From an uncultured Pelagibacteraceae bacterium (GTDB lineage Bacteria > Pseudomonadota > Alphaproteobacteria > Pelagibacterales > Pelagibacteraceae): a stretch of 64,000 nt of DNA. The position numbers and the translations under genes were made by a program. The notes below the pieces were generated by a model. It saw only the letters and a program-made list of their open reading frames with translations. It was not told where the DNA came from and made no database searches. The stretch covers positions 1-64,000 of the forward strand of contig CABZTG010000001.1 of NCBI GenBank assembly GCA_902528645.1. Direction: 5' to 3'. This document shows positions 39,806 to 49,043 of this stretch, one piece after another (positions within the stretch are counted from its first letter, which is position 1; each line of letters opens with the position of its first letter).

Positions 39806-40294
39806 ATGCAATATAAAAAATATATTAAGCAGAGAACTGGTAGCATTCAAGGATTAAGGTCTTTCAATGACACTTTGCCAAAAAATATTAAAAAGTTTAT
39901 TAATAAAAGAGGTCATATTTATTCCGAAACACTCAATAATTGGAAATTCATTGCTGGTGAAAAATTATTTAAAGTTTGTTATCCAAAGTCTTTTAAGAAT
40001 ACTAACAAGTTCAGTGTAAGCACGCTCTTAATAATGGTGCAAAGAGGTCATGAAGTTGAGTTAGAATATTCAAAAAAAGAAATTATGGATAGAATGAATG
40101 CTTTTTTTAAAGATGAAGTTGTAAAACGGATTAAATTTACAAGTTTTAACGATGAAAATAAAATAGACAATCAGAAGATAATTCAGAATAAACCTGTGAC
40201 AAACAATAAATATAAAAATAAACTTAATGATGTTAAAAATGAAGAAATCAAAAATTCTTTAATTGAATTAACTAAAGTTTTTAAAGAAAAATGA
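39806..40294 (+). CDS. dciA: DciA-like helicase-loading protein (DUF721)
   Basis: About 162 residues from the ATG at 39806. The DUF721 domain is visible in the first 100 residues (NWKFIAGEKLFKVCYPKSF and TLLIMVQRGHEVELEYSKKEIMDRMNAFF), followed by a charged, poorly conserved tail. DciA proteins load the replicative helicase DnaB where DnaC is absent, as in most alphaproteobacteria. Its start codon is directly back to back with that of mutY. It overlaps the DsbA-like gene by 4 bp. Confidence 0.8.
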   Translation: MQYKKYIKQRTGSIQGLRSFNDTLPKNIKKFINKRGHIYSETLNNWKFIAGEKLFKVCYPKSFKNTNKFSVSTLLIMVQRGHEVELEYSKKEIMDRMNAFFKDEVVKRIKFTSFNDENKIDNQKIIQNKPVTNNKYKNKLNDVKNEEIKNSLIELTKVFKEK

Positions 40295-40866
40295 ATAAAT
40301 TATTTCTATTTTTAATATTAATTTTTGGATTAAGTACTAGTGCTAACGCAGAAATAAAGAGAATAGTTTCAGGAAATCAAAATGCGAAGATTACAATAAT
40401 TGCCTACGAGTCTCTAACATGTAGTCATTGTGCAAATTTTCATAAAGATGTTTATCCCTCTCTTAAAAAAGATTTCATAGATACAGGACTAGTCAAAATA
40501 GAATTTAGACACTTTCCTTTAGATATTGCTGCTTTAAATGCTTCAAAAATTTCTCTGTGTAAACAAGATCAAAGCTTAGAAATTTTGGAAAAACTTTACT
40601 CTAATCAACAAGCTTGGATAAAAGGTAAGGAAATAGAAGAAGTAAATAATAATTTGAAAGAATTTCTAAAAAAAGCTGGGTTTGATATTGATTTTGAAAA
40701 ATGTATTAACAACAAAGAAATAGAGGACTATGTTTTAAATGATCGAATCGAGGGGACAAAAAATTTTAAAGTTAATTCTACTCCTACGATAATAATTAAT
40801 AACGAAAAGTTCGAAAAATCTCTTAATTATAAAAATTTAAAAAAAACATTGGAAAAGCTGATATAA
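40291..40866 (+). CDS. DsbA-like thioredoxin-fold protein, exported
   Basis: A 191-residue periplasmic thiol-disulfide protein. It has a clear signal peptide (LFLFLILIFGLSTSANAE, cleavage near residue 20) and a CSHC active site (ESLTCSHCANFHKDV) near residue 48, with the cis-Pro loop at STPTIIINN close to the C-terminus. This is the DsbA/thioredoxin_4 subtype common in alphaproteobacteria, often acting as oxidase or in cytochrome assembly; the partner is not shown. It is 8 bp upstream of smc. Confidence 0.9.
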   Translation: MNKLFLFLILIFGLSTSANAEIKRIVSGNQNAKITIIAYESLTCSHCANFHKDVYPSLKKDFIDTGLVKIEFRHFPLDIAALNASKISLCKQDQSLEILEKLYSNQQAWIKGKEIEEVNNNLKEFLKKAGFDIDFEKCINNKEIEDYVLNDRIEGTKNFKVNSTPTIIINNEKFEKSLNYKNLKKTLEKLI

Positions 40867-40874
40867 GTTAATCC

Positions 40875-43271
40875 ATGGAGTTTAAAAAAATCCAACTCAA
40901 TGGATTTAAGTCATTTGCAGATAAAACTAATTTCTTAATTGAAAATGGTTTAACAGGCATTGTTGGCCCAAATGGTTGCGGAAAATCAAATATTGTTGAA
41001 TCTTTAAGATGGGTAATGGGTGAAACATCTGCAAAAAGCATGCGAGGATCGGGCATGGAAGATGTCATATTTTCAGGAACATCAAACAAACCTTCTAAAA
41101 ATATTGCTGAAGTTTCGGTAACTGTTGCCAATGAAAATAACGAGGGTCCAGTGCAATTTAGAGAGTTAAACGAAATAAATGTTAGAAGAAAAATAGAAAA
41201 AGATAAAGGTTCGAAGTTTTATATCAATGATAAAGAAGTTAGAGCAAGGGATGCTCAAATGTTTTTCGCAGATTTATCAACTGGAGCTCACTCTCCATCA
41301 ATGATTAGTCAGGGCAGAATTGGTGCCCTTGTTACCGCAAAACCTACTGATAGAAGAGCAATTTTAGAGGAAGCTGCAGGAATTTCTGGGTTGCATGTTA
41401 GAAGACATGAAGCTGAACTAAGGTTGAGCGCTGCAGAAAATAATCTAAAGAGAGCTGATGAATTAAGAAGGCAACAGGAAAGGCAACTAGCAAATTTACA
41501 AAAACAGGCTGAAGAGGCTACAAAATACAAAAATATTTCTGATGAAATAAAAAAAATTGAAGCAGGACTATATTATCTAAAATTACTAGAGATCGATAAA
41601 GAAATTAAAATAGAAAATGAAATTAATACAGAAGCAGAAACTGAAGTCAGTGGTTTTAATAATAAAATCAACGAATTAGAGAAACTGATTAAAACTGAGG
41701 TTGATAAAATAACTCCATTACGAGAAAAAAATATTGAAAATTTATCGAAGATACAAAGGCTAAACTTAGAACTAAAAAGTCTAGATGAGGAAAATACTAG
41801 AATTCAAGACGAAATAGAAAACGTAAAAAAATCTCTACAAACAATAGATGATGATATTAGTAGGGAAAGGGGAATAGTGATTGATGCAAACTCAAATGAA
41901 AAAAGACTGAAAGAAGAAAAAAGTGAGCTTATTGAAATCGACTCAAAATATTATCAAACTGAGAAACAATCGAATGAAGATTTGGAAAATAGTAAGAATA
42001 AGTTAAAATCAGAAATCGATAAAATTAAACAATTAATTAATTCAAAAAAAAATGATGATGCAATTAAAGCGTTAGATGATTGTCAATTTGTCATCGAAGA
42101 ATACGCAGATAGTTATAGTAAAAATCAAAATATCAAAAGAGAGTCTGTCAAAAGAAATGAAAGAATTGCAATAATTGATAAGGAGATTGAGAGTTGGAAA
42201 AATCTTTTATCTAATTCGGAAAAAATGGTTGCAGAATTAAGTGATAGAAAAAATAAACTTAATGTGCAACGAGATAAACTTGATAATCAACCAAAATTTC
42301 AGGCAGAAAAAAAAGGGCAAATTTCAGAAAATTTGAGAATTTCTGAAAATGAAAAAAATGAGAATGAGCAAATTATCAATACCACAGATGAAAAAATTGA
42401 AAATCTTAGAAATCAACTAAACGAGATACAAGAACAGTCTATTCAGATAAGAGAACGAAAAGCAAGTTCAGGGGCAACAATTGAAGGACTAAAAAAAAGA
42501 AAAAATGATTTAGTGGATAGAATTATTTCTGAGCTAAATCTTACAGAAGAAAACATTTTAGAAAATTCAAATTTATTTGGTGTGGAAGAACTGCCTGATG
42601 CTGTTAATCAAGAAGACTTATTAGATAAAAAAAAACAAGAGAGAGAAAAATTAGGCTCGGTTAACCTGAAGGCTGACGAAGAGACTGTAAAATATGAAAC
42701 AGAAATTAAGAAAATGGAACAAGATAGAGCAGACTTAGTTACAGCAATTGTAAAACTCAAAGATAGTATTAATGAGTTAAATCAAAAAGGAAGGGAAAGA
42801 CTAATTGAGGCCTTTGATAAGGTAAATAGAAAATTTAATGAGGTTTATACAAAATTATTTAATGGAGGAAATGCTAAGCTTGAATTGGTTGACTCTGATG
42901 ACCCTCTAGAAGCTGGTTTAGAAATGTTAGTAAGTCCTCCTGGAAAAAGACTTCAATCAATAACTTTATTGTCAGGTGGTGAGCAGGCTTTGACTGCACT
43001 ATCTTTGATTTTTGCAGTTTTTTTAACTAACCCCTCGCCTATATGTGTTTTGGACGAGGTTGATGCACCTTTAGATGATGCCAACGTAACAAGATTTTGT
43101 GGCTTGCTTGAGGAACTAATAAAAATTACAAATACTAAATTCATCATAGTTACTCACCATGCTTTAACAATGTCAAAAATGAATAGACTTTATGGCGTCA
43201 CCATGCCTGAAAAAGGAATTAGTCAGCTTGTGGCTGTTGATTTACAAAAAGCAGAAAGCATGGTCGCTTAA
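40875..43271 (+). CDS. smc: Compact SMC chromosome-segregation ATPase without evident hinge
   Basis: Both SMC head halves are clear: Walker A GPNGCGKS (31-38), the Q-loop region MISQGRIGALVTAKPTDRR, then the C-terminal signature LLSGGEQALT (from 698) and Walker B VLDEVDAPLDD. Residues about 180-590 are coiled coil. The total of 798 is far below the 1100-1200 of ordinary bacterial SMC, and the centre (about 380-420) is only charged helix with no glycine-rich hinge domain. The arms are thus near 200 residues each. No scpA or scpB gene is adjacent. It is followed by the F0 operon after 13 bp. Confidence 0.93.
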   Translation: MEFKKIQLNGFKSFADKTNFLIENGLTGIVGPNGCGKSNIVESLRWVMGETSAKSMRGSGMEDVIFSGTSNKPSKNIAEVSVTVANENNEGPVQFRELNEINVRRKIEKDKGSKFYINDKEVRARDAQMFFADLSTGAHSPSMISQGRIGALVTAKPTDRRAILEEAAGISGLHVRRHEAELRLSAAENNLKRADELRRQQERQLANLQKQAEEATKYKNISDEIKKIEAGLYYLKLLEIDKEIKIENEINTEAETEVSGFNNKINELEKLIKTEVDKITPLREKNIENLSKIQRLNLELKSLDEENTRIQDEIENVKKSLQTIDDDISRERGIVIDANSNEKRLKEEKSELIEIDSKYYQTEKQSNEDLENSKNKLKSEIDKIKQLINSKKNDDAIKALDDCQFVIEEYADSYSKNQNIKRESVKRNERIAIIDKEIESWKNLLSNSEKMVAELSDRKNKLNVQRDKLDNQPKFQAEKKGQISENLRISENEKNENEQIINTTDEKIENLRNQLNEIQEQSIQIRERKASSGATIEGLKKRKNDLVDRIISELNLTEENILENSNLFGVEELPDAVNQEDLLDKKKQEREKLGSVNLKADEETVKYETEIKKMEQDRADLVTAIVKLKDSINELNQKGRERLIEAFDKVNRKFNEVYTKLFNGGNAKLELVDSDDPLEAGLEMLVSPPGKRLQSITLLSGGEQALTALSLIFAVFLTNPSPICVLDEVDAPLDDANVTRFCGLLEELIKITNTKFIIVTHHALTMSKMNRLYGVTMPEKGISQLVAVDLQKAESMVA

Positions 43272-43284
43272 GTAATTAATTAAA

Positions 43285-43560
43285 ATGTCCAAAGATCCAT
43301 TCAAAACTCGCTTAGAGATTGCAAAGAAAAAGGTTTCAAAAAGAGATCTAGAAAATAAAAAAGATAATCAATCTCCAATTGGCACTGCTTTTAAGCTAAG
43401 TACTGAGCTAGTTTCAGCAGTCGCCGTAGGGACAATTATTGGGTTTCTTTTGGACAAGACCTTTGGTACTAAACCCTGGTTAATTTTAATATTTTTTTTT
43501 GTAGGGGTAGTTGCAGGGATAATTAATGTAATTAGATCCGCAAAAAAAATGCAAAAATAG
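43285..43560 (+). CDS. atpI: AtpI/AtpZ-like ATP synthase accessory protein
   Basis: A 91-residue protein at the head of the F0 operon, typical for alphaproteobacterial AtpI. A charged first third (KTRLEIAKKKVSKRDLE) is followed by two hydrophobic hairpin helices (VSAVAVGTIIGFLLDKTFGTKPWLILIFFFVGVVAGI). AtpI aids c-ring assembly and has been linked to magnesium handling in other bacteria. It is 10 bp upstream of atpB. Confidence 0.85.
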   Translation: MSKDPFKTRLEIAKKKVSKRDLENKKDNQSPIGTAFKLSTELVSAVAVGTIIGFLLDKTFGTKPWLILIFFFVGVVAGIINVIRSAKKMQK

Positions 43561-43570
43561 ATAAGGATTT

Positions 43571-44305
43571 ATGGCAGCTAACCCGATGACACAATTTGAA
43601 GTTTATAGAATTGGTCCAGAAATAAAAGTAGGCGCTTTTGATATTTCTTTTACCAACGCTAGTTTATTCATGGTCATAAGTTCTCTCGCGATTTTAATAA
43701 TATTTAATCTTGGTTCAAAAAAAAATTCAATACTTCCGAATAAGATCCAACTCTTAGCTGAATTAAGTTATTCATTTGTCTCAAAAATGATCAGCGATAC
43801 TGCTGGTTCAAAAGCTAAACCATATTTTTCATTTATATTTTCATTATTTATGTTTGTTTTGTTTTGCAACATGTTCGGCATGATACCTTACACTTTTACA
43901 GTGACTAGTCATATCATTGTAACTTTCATATTAGCAGCTTTTATTTTTATTGGAGTTACAGTTATTGGTTTTATAAAACATGGCTTTGGTTATTTAAAAC
44001 TATTTGTTCCAAGTGGTGTTCCAATCGTACTTTTACCGTTAATTGTGGTCATTGAAATTATTTCATATTTAAGTAGACCCATCAGCTTATCCGTAAGATT
44101 ATTTGCAAACATGATGGCTGGACACACTATGATGAAGGTTTTCGGGGGCTTTGTCGTAAGCCTCGGAATTGTTGGTGGATGGCTTCCACTGAGTTTTTCA
44201 GTTGCTTTAACTGGTTTGGAGATACTAGTTGCTTTTCTTCAAGCTTATGTTTTTGCAATTTTAACATGCATTTATTTAAATGATGCATTAAATTTACACC
44301 ATTAA
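43571..44305 (+). CDS. atpB: ATP synthase F0 subunit a
   Basis: Forms the stator half-channels for protons. It has 244 residues with about five to six membrane helices. The essential arginine lies in SLSVRLFANMMAGH, with the following TGLEILVAFLQAYVFAILTCIYLNDALNLHH ending typical of alphaproteobacteria. It is followed by an unusually strong ribosome-binding site and atpE. Confidence 0.97.
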   Translation: MAANPMTQFEVYRIGPEIKVGAFDISFTNASLFMVISSLAILIIFNLGSKKNSILPNKIQLLAELSYSFVSKMISDTAGSKAKPYFSFIFSLFMFVLFCNMFGMIPYTFTVTSHIIVTFILAAFIFIGVTVIGFIKHGFGYLKLFVPSGVPIVLLPLIVVIEIISYLSRPISLSVRLFANMMAGHTMMKVFGGFVVSLGIVGGWLPLSFSVALTGLEILVAFLQAYVFAILTCIYLNDALNLHH

Positions 44306-44310
44306 CTTAT

Positions 44311-44317
44311 AAGGAGG
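44311..44317 (+). promoter_or_regulatory. Strong Shine-Dalgarno for atpE
   Basis: AAGGAGG, a full match to the anti-SD core, ending 5 nt before the atpE ATG. Most genes in this window have no such site or only a weak one. Subunit c is needed in many copies per complex, so stronger initiation here fits stoichiometry. Confidence 0.75.
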
Positions 44318-44322
44318 ATATA

Positions 44323-44550
44323 ATGGAATTAGAAGCAGCAAAAATGATTGGAGCAGGACTTGCAGCAATAGCTTTAGCTGGAGCTGGAGTAGGTATCGGA
44401 ATAATTTTTGGAAATTATTTATCTGGTGCAATGAGAAATCCATCTGCAGCCCAAAAACAATTTCCTAATTTGCTTTTAGGATTTGCTCTTGCAGAAGCAA
44501 CAGGATTATTTGGATTAGTTGTTGCATTGATAATTCTTTTCGCGTTTTAA
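44323..44550 (+). CDS. atpE: ATP synthase F0 subunit c
   Basis: The 75-residue proteolipid hairpin of the rotor ring. Helix 1 carries the glycine-rich GAGVGIGIIFG, the polar loop is MRNPSAAQ, and helix 2 has the ion-binding Glu58 in FALAEATGLFG. No residue pattern for sodium coupling is evident, so protons are the likely ion. It is preceded by the strong AAGGAGG site and followed after 3 bp by the b' gene. Confidence 0.97.
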   Translation: MELEAAKMIGAGLAAIALAGAGVGIGIIFGNYLSGAMRNPSAAQKQFPNLLLGFALAEATGLFGLVVALIILFAF

Positions 44551-44553
44551 TTA

Positions 44554-45144
44554 ATGTTTAAAAAAATATTTTTATATTCATTAATTACAAATTTCTTTTT
44601 TACAAAAAAGATTTTTGCAGCGGAGAGTGGAGGAATGCCTCAATTAGATCCAGAGTTTTGGATTTCACAAATTTTCTGGCTCGTACTAACTTTTGGAGTG
44701 CTGTATATTGTTTTATCTAAACTTATACTGCCCAAAATAAGTGCAAACTTAGAATTAAGAAAATCACAAATCCAAGAAAATATTGAGGCAGCTGAAAAAC
44801 AAAGAGAAAGTAGTGAAGCTAAACTTAAAGAATTTGATGGAATTATTCTTAAAAGTAAAATTGAAGCAAAGAACATTTTTAAAGATGCTAGAGAAAAAGT
44901 AATCAAAAATATTAATTCTAAAAAAGAGATTTTAGATAAACAAATTGATGATGAAATTAAAAAAGCTGAAGTAGAAATAGATACTTTAAAACAAAGTGCT
45001 CCAGAAAAAATTAATAAAATTGCAGTTGTAACATCTACTGAAATTTTAAAAAAATTAATTGGAGCAGAAGTTAATAATAGCAGTATCTCTGCGATTGTTG
45101 ATGATCTAGTAAAAAAAAACGGAGATAAATATTATGGTCATTGA
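44554..45144 (+). CDS. atpG: ATP synthase F0 subunit b'
   Basis: A 196-residue peripheral-stalk subunit. An N-terminal hydrophobic stretch (MFKKIFLYSLITNFFFTKKIFAAE) looks like a leader, then QIFWLVLTFGVLYIVLSKLILP is the membrane helix, followed by a long charged coiled coil. Alphaproteobacteria and other photosynthetic-lineage bacteria carry b and b' as a pair, as here. It overlaps atpF by 11 bp. The symbol atpG or atpX is used by different authors for b'. Confidence 0.88.
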   Translation: MFKKIFLYSLITNFFFTKKIFAAESGGMPQLDPEFWISQIFWLVLTFGVLYIVLSKLILPKISANLELRKSQIQENIEAAEKQRESSEAKLKEFDGIILKSKIEAKNIFKDAREKVIKNINSKKEILDKQIDDEIKKAEVEIDTLKQSAPEKINKIAVVTSTEILKKLIGAEVNNSSISAIVDDLVKKNGDKYYGH

Positions 45145-45631
45145 TTCAACTTTTTGGGTCGCAGTTTCTTTTGTAATATTTTTTGGGGGTCTGATATATT
45201 TAAAAGTACCTCAAAAAATTAATACTATTCTTAATAGATTAATCTCAGACATAAAAAATGAGATTGATGAAAGTGAGAAACTGAGAAGTGAAGCAAAGAT
45301 ATTATTAGATAATGCTCAGAAAAAATTAGACACAGCGCAATCTGAAAGTAAGGAAATACTTAATCAAGCAAAGAAAGATGCTGATAAATTAATCATTGAG
45401 CTTAATGAAAAATTTCATAAATCTTCAGAAATTAAGAAAAATTTGGCTAAAAATAAAATTAATCAAATGAGAGAGGTAGCAATTAAAGAGATTAAAGATG
45501 CATCTGTTAAAATAGCTATAGACTCTGTAAAAAAAATAATAACAACCTCAGTTGATAAATCTAAACTTGATACACTGTTTCAGAAAAATTTAGAAGAAAC
45601 TAAAGAAGAGTTAAAAAAAATTAACTCATAA
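45134..45631 (+). CDS. atpF: ATP synthase F0 subunit b
   Basis: The second peripheral-stalk subunit, 165 residues. An N-terminal membrane helix (FWVAVSFVIFFGGLIYLKVP) is followed by a coiled coil of alternating Lys/Glu heptads ending with KKINS. It closes the F0 operon; the F1 genes (delta, alpha, gamma, beta, epsilon) are not here, as expected from the split operons of alphaproteobacteria. crtI follows after 37 bp. Confidence 0.9.
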   Translation: MVIDSTFWVAVSFVIFFGGLIYLKVPQKINTILNRLISDIKNEIDESEKLRSEAKILLDNAQKKLDTAQSESKEILNQAKKDADKLIIELNEKFHKSSEIKKNLAKNKINQMREVAIKEIKDASVKIAIDSVKKIITTSVDKSKLDTLFQKNLEETKEELKKINS

Positions 45632-45668
45632 TACTTTTTACAATTTATCCAAAAAAATATAAGTTATC

Positions 45669-47132
45669 ATGATGAATTCTGTAGTTATAGGTTCTGGTTT
45701 TGGTGGTATAGCAGCTGCTCTTCGCCTTAAAGCTAAGGGTCACAATGTTACATTAATTGAAAAACACAAAGACCTAGGTGGTAGAGCAAGAGTTTTTAAA
45801 AAGAATGGGTTCATTTATGATGGTGGTCCAACAGTAATTACAGCTCCATACTTAATAAATGAATTATTTGAATTATTTCAAAAAAATCCAAATGATTATA
45901 TTAAATTAACACCTCTTAAAGTTTGGTACCAATTTATTTTTGAGGATAAATCAAAGTTCAATTACTCTGGTGACGAAAATGAAATGAAAAGACAAATTGA
46001 GCTTATTAATAAAGAGGATGCTCAAGGATATGAAAAACTTGTTAATTTCACCAAAAAAATTTTTGATAAAGGTTTTACAGAACTAGCTGATGTACCCTTT
46101 GACAAGCCTTCAGTGATGATGAAACAATTACCCGCATTACTCAAACTCAAAAGCTATAAGTCAGTATATTCACTAGTATCATCTTATATTAAAAATGAAA
46201 AATTAAGAAGAATGTTGAGCATGCATCCTCTTTTAGTTGGTGGAAATCCATTTACCACAACTTCAATATATGGATTGATTTTATACTTAGAAAAAAAATG
46301 GGGCATTCACTATTCAATGGGTGGAACAGGAAATATTATAAGTGGTTTTGAAAAATTAATGAATGAAGAAGGTATCGAGGTAATAAAAGGTTCTGAGGTG
46401 ACTCAAATAATTTCAAACCAAAATGAGATTACAGGTGTTCAATTAGACAATTCAAAAAAAATAAGCGCTAACAAAGTTGTTTGTAACGCAGATCCACCGG
46501 GTGTTTATGAGAAAATGTTAAATGGCCAGAGTAATAATTCTTTTATGTTTAAGTGGAAAAAAAATAGAATGGAATATTCAATGGGTTTATTTGTTTATTA
46601 TTTCGGAACTAAGAAAATTTACGATAACGTTGAACATCACACCATTAAATTTGGCAATAAATATAAAGAGCACCTAGATGACATTTTTAATCATAAAAAA
46701 TTAAACAATGATATAAGTTATTATCTACATAGACCCACTGCCACTGATAAATCCATGGCACCAGATGGACATGATTGTTTCTATGTTCTAGTTCCTGTCC
46801 CCAATAACCAATCAAAAATTGATTGGTCGTTAGAAGGTGAAAAAATGAAAAATTTAGTAGTAGAGAAAATGGAGAAAGACTTAATGCCAAACTTAAAAGA
46901 AAATATTGTTGAAGATTTTTATTTGACACCTGACTATTTTGAAAAAGATCTCAATACAAAATATGGTTCTGGTTTTTCTATACAACCAAAATTCTCGCAA
47001 TCTGCTTACTTTAGATTTCATAACAAATCTGAAATTTATAACAATTTATATTTTGTTGGTGCGGGAACTCATCCTGGGGCAGGTGTGCCTGGGGTGCTTT
47101 CCTCAGCAAAGGTTTTAGATAAAATTTTATAA
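45669..47132 (+). CDS. crtI: Phytoene desaturase
   Basis: Desaturates phytoene to lycopene, first dedicated oxidation in carotenoid synthesis. It has 487 residues with the FAD-binding VIGSGFGGIAAALRLKAKGHNVTLIEKHKDLGGRA at the N-terminus and the CrtI C-terminal signature LYFVGAGTHPGAGVPGVLSSAK. The double ATG at 45669 leaves the exact start ambiguous by one residue. The stop overlaps crtB as TAATG. Confidence 0.94.
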   Translation: MMNSVVIGSGFGGIAAALRLKAKGHNVTLIEKHKDLGGRARVFKKNGFIYDGGPTVITAPYLINELFELFQKNPNDYIKLTPLKVWYQFIFEDKSKFNYSGDENEMKRQIELINKEDAQGYEKLVNFTKKIFDKGFTELADVPFDKPSVMMKQLPALLKLKSYKSVYSLVSSYIKNEKLRRMLSMHPLLVGGNPFTTTSIYGLILYLEKKWGIHYSMGGTGNIISGFEKLMNEEGIEVIKGSEVTQIISNQNEITGVQLDNSKKISANKVVCNADPPGVYEKMLNGQSNNSFMFKWKKNRMEYSMGLFVYYFGTKKIYDNVEHHTIKFGNKYKEHLDDIFNHKKLNNDISYYLHRPTATDKSMAPDGHDCFYVLVPVPNNQSKIDWSLEGEKMKNLVVEKMEKDLMPNLKENIVEDFYLTPDYFEKDLNTKYGSGFSIQPKFSQSAYFRFHNKSEIYNNLYFVGAGTHPGAGVPGVLSSAKVLDKIL

Positions 47133-47983
47133 TGTCCTCTAAAAACTATTTATCTATTTACGCAAAATCATTTAATTGGGCTGGTTTTTTTTTACCAAAA
47201 AAAACCTATAAAAATTGTTCTTATTTATACGATTTTTGTAGAGTTATAGACAACATTGCAGATGACGAGGATGAAATAGAAATAAAAAAAATGAAATTCC
47301 AAAAATTTGTAAGTGATTTTAGACAAAAAAATTTTGAGAATCCTGTTATTCAAAATATGTGGAATATTGTTAATGAATTCAATATTTCTCTGGAGATAAT
47401 TTATGATTTATTTGACGGGATAGAGTCGGATATAAAACAAAATGTAAAAATAGATACTAGAAAAGATCTTTTAATCTATTGTTATAGGGTAGCTGGAACA
47501 GTCGGACTGATGATGGCTAAAATTTTAAAAGTGAGCAAAAAACAATCGCTTAAATCTGCAATTGATCTTGGTATAGCAATGCAACTCACTAATATATCAA
47601 GAGATGTGATTGAGGACTCAAAAAAAAATAGATCTTATATAAATGGAAATTTTGAGGAAATTAACTCAACTATTAAACTTGCAGATACATTTTATAAAAA
47701 TTCATTTTATTCAATAAGAGAAATTCCACTAAGCTTTAGATTTAGTATCTTAGTTGCTAGACGAATATACAGAAAAATTGGATATAAAATTTTAAAAAAG
47801 AAAACCTTTGAAAATTATAGTAAATCTGGAAAGATTTTCGTTTCAAACTTTGAAAAAGTTTTGGAGACGATTTTATCAATTTATGATCTAATTATACTTT
47901 CTTTATTAAATAAAAATGATGATCAAATTGAACATGATCATTTATTGATTAATAAAGAAATTAATCTTGATGAAAGAATTTGA
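47132..47983 (+). CDS. crtB: Phytoene synthase
   Basis: Condenses two geranylgeranyl diphosphates into phytoene. Its 283 residues carry both aspartate-rich motifs: CRVIDNIADDED near residue 36 and LTNISRDVIEDSKKNRSYI, with the RVAGTVGLMMAKI segment between. The GGPP synthase gene crtE is not in this window. It overlaps crtY. Confidence 0.94.
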   Translation: MSSKNYLSIYAKSFNWAGFFLPKKTYKNCSYLYDFCRVIDNIADDEDEIEIKKMKFQKFVSDFRQKNFENPVIQNMWNIVNEFNISLEIIYDLFDGIESDIKQNVKIDTRKDLLIYCYRVAGTVGLMMAKILKVSKKQSLKSAIDLGIAMQLTNISRDVIEDSKKNRSYINGNFEEINSTIKLADTFYKNSFYSIREIPLSFRFSILVARRIYRKIGYKILKKKTFENYSKSGKIFVSNFEKVLETILSIYDLIILSLLNKNDDQIEHDHLLINKEINLDERI

Positions 47984-49037
47984 TTACATAATTATCGGTG
48001 GTGGTTGTGCTGGTTTATCTCTAGCCTATGAATTAGAGATCCATAATAAATTAGAAAATAAAACCTTAGCAATAATCGAGCCTCGAGATGAATACAAAAG
48101 AGATAAGACCTGGTCTTTTTGGAGAGTATCTGAGCATAATTTTGATGATTGTGTCATAAAAAATTGGAAAAATTTTTCAGTTAATGCACCTAATAAAACG
48201 AATTTTCTTGAATGTGAAAATTATCCATATCAAAGCATCGATAGTGGTTTGTTTTATGAGAAAATAAATAATTCATTAAAGTTAAATAAAAATATCTTTT
48301 TTTTAAAGGAACTGAAAGACATCAACATCAAAAATTCATTTATATTCAATAGTGTTCCTACTATCAAAAAAGACTTTAGAAATTTATGGCAACACTTTTG
48401 TGGAGTTGAAATAGAGACAGAGAATAATTATTTCGATGAAAACATTTTTAATCTTATGGATTTTGATTGTGATCAAAGGGAAAGTGTCCATTTTTTTTAC
48501 ACACTTCCCTTCTCAAAAAAAAAGGCATTGATTGAGAGTACTTGGCTTTCAAAAATGAACGATGACTCTCAAAAAGATTATGATCAACAAATTAAAGAAT
48601 ATATCGAAAAGAAATTGAATTTAAAAAATTATAAAATTACTTATAAAGAGATAGGCGCAATTCCACTTTTTTACCCATCATTTAAAAGTGAAAAAAATAA
48701 AATTAATATTGGAACTGCTGGTGGTATGACAAGATTAAGCACAGGATATACCTTTTTGAATATACAAGAACATAGTAAATTTATAAGAAAAAATATTGAA
48801 AATATTCATAGTACTAAAAAATTTGAAATCGGTAAAAAGTATCAATTTTTGGATGAAATATTTTTACGTGTTCTTGAAAAACATCCAAAAAAAATGTCGG
48901 AAATTTTTTTTAAAATGTTTCAAAGTTCACCCAAAACAATTATCAAATTTCTTTCCAATAAGAGTAATTTTCTTGAGGATTTGACTATAATTTTAAAAAT
49001 GCCAAAATGGATTTTTATCAAAGCTTTATTTGATTAA
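47970..49037 (+). CDS. crtY: Lycopene beta-cyclase (CrtY type)
   Basis: Closes both ends of lycopene to beta-carotene. It has an N-terminal dinucleotide fold (DYIIIGGGCAGLSLAYEL), the DKTWSFWRVSEHNF motif of CrtY cyclases, an HFFYTLPFSKKKALIESTWLS block and the GTAGGMTRLSTGYTF segment. I prefer the ATG at 47970 (355 residues) over a TTG three bases earlier. It overlaps crtB by 14 bp and lies 6 bp upstream of blh. Confidence 0.92.
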   Translation: MKEFDYIIIGGGCAGLSLAYELEIHNKLENKTLAIIEPRDEYKRDKTWSFWRVSEHNFDDCVIKNWKNFSVNAPNKTNFLECENYPYQSIDSGLFYEKINNSLKLNKNIFFLKELKDINIKNSFIFNSVPTIKKDFRNLWQHFCGVEIETENNYFDENIFNLMDFDCDQRESVHFFYTLPFSKKKALIESTWLSKMNDDSQKDYDQQIKEYIEKKLNLKNYKITYKEIGAIPLFYPSFKSEKNKINIGTAGGMTRLSTGYTFLNIQEHSKFIRKNIENIHSTKKFEIGKKYQFLDEIFLRVLEKHPKKMSEIFFKMFQSSPKTIIKFLSNKSNFLEDLTIILKMPKWIFIKALFD

Positions 49038-49043
49038 ACCTAA

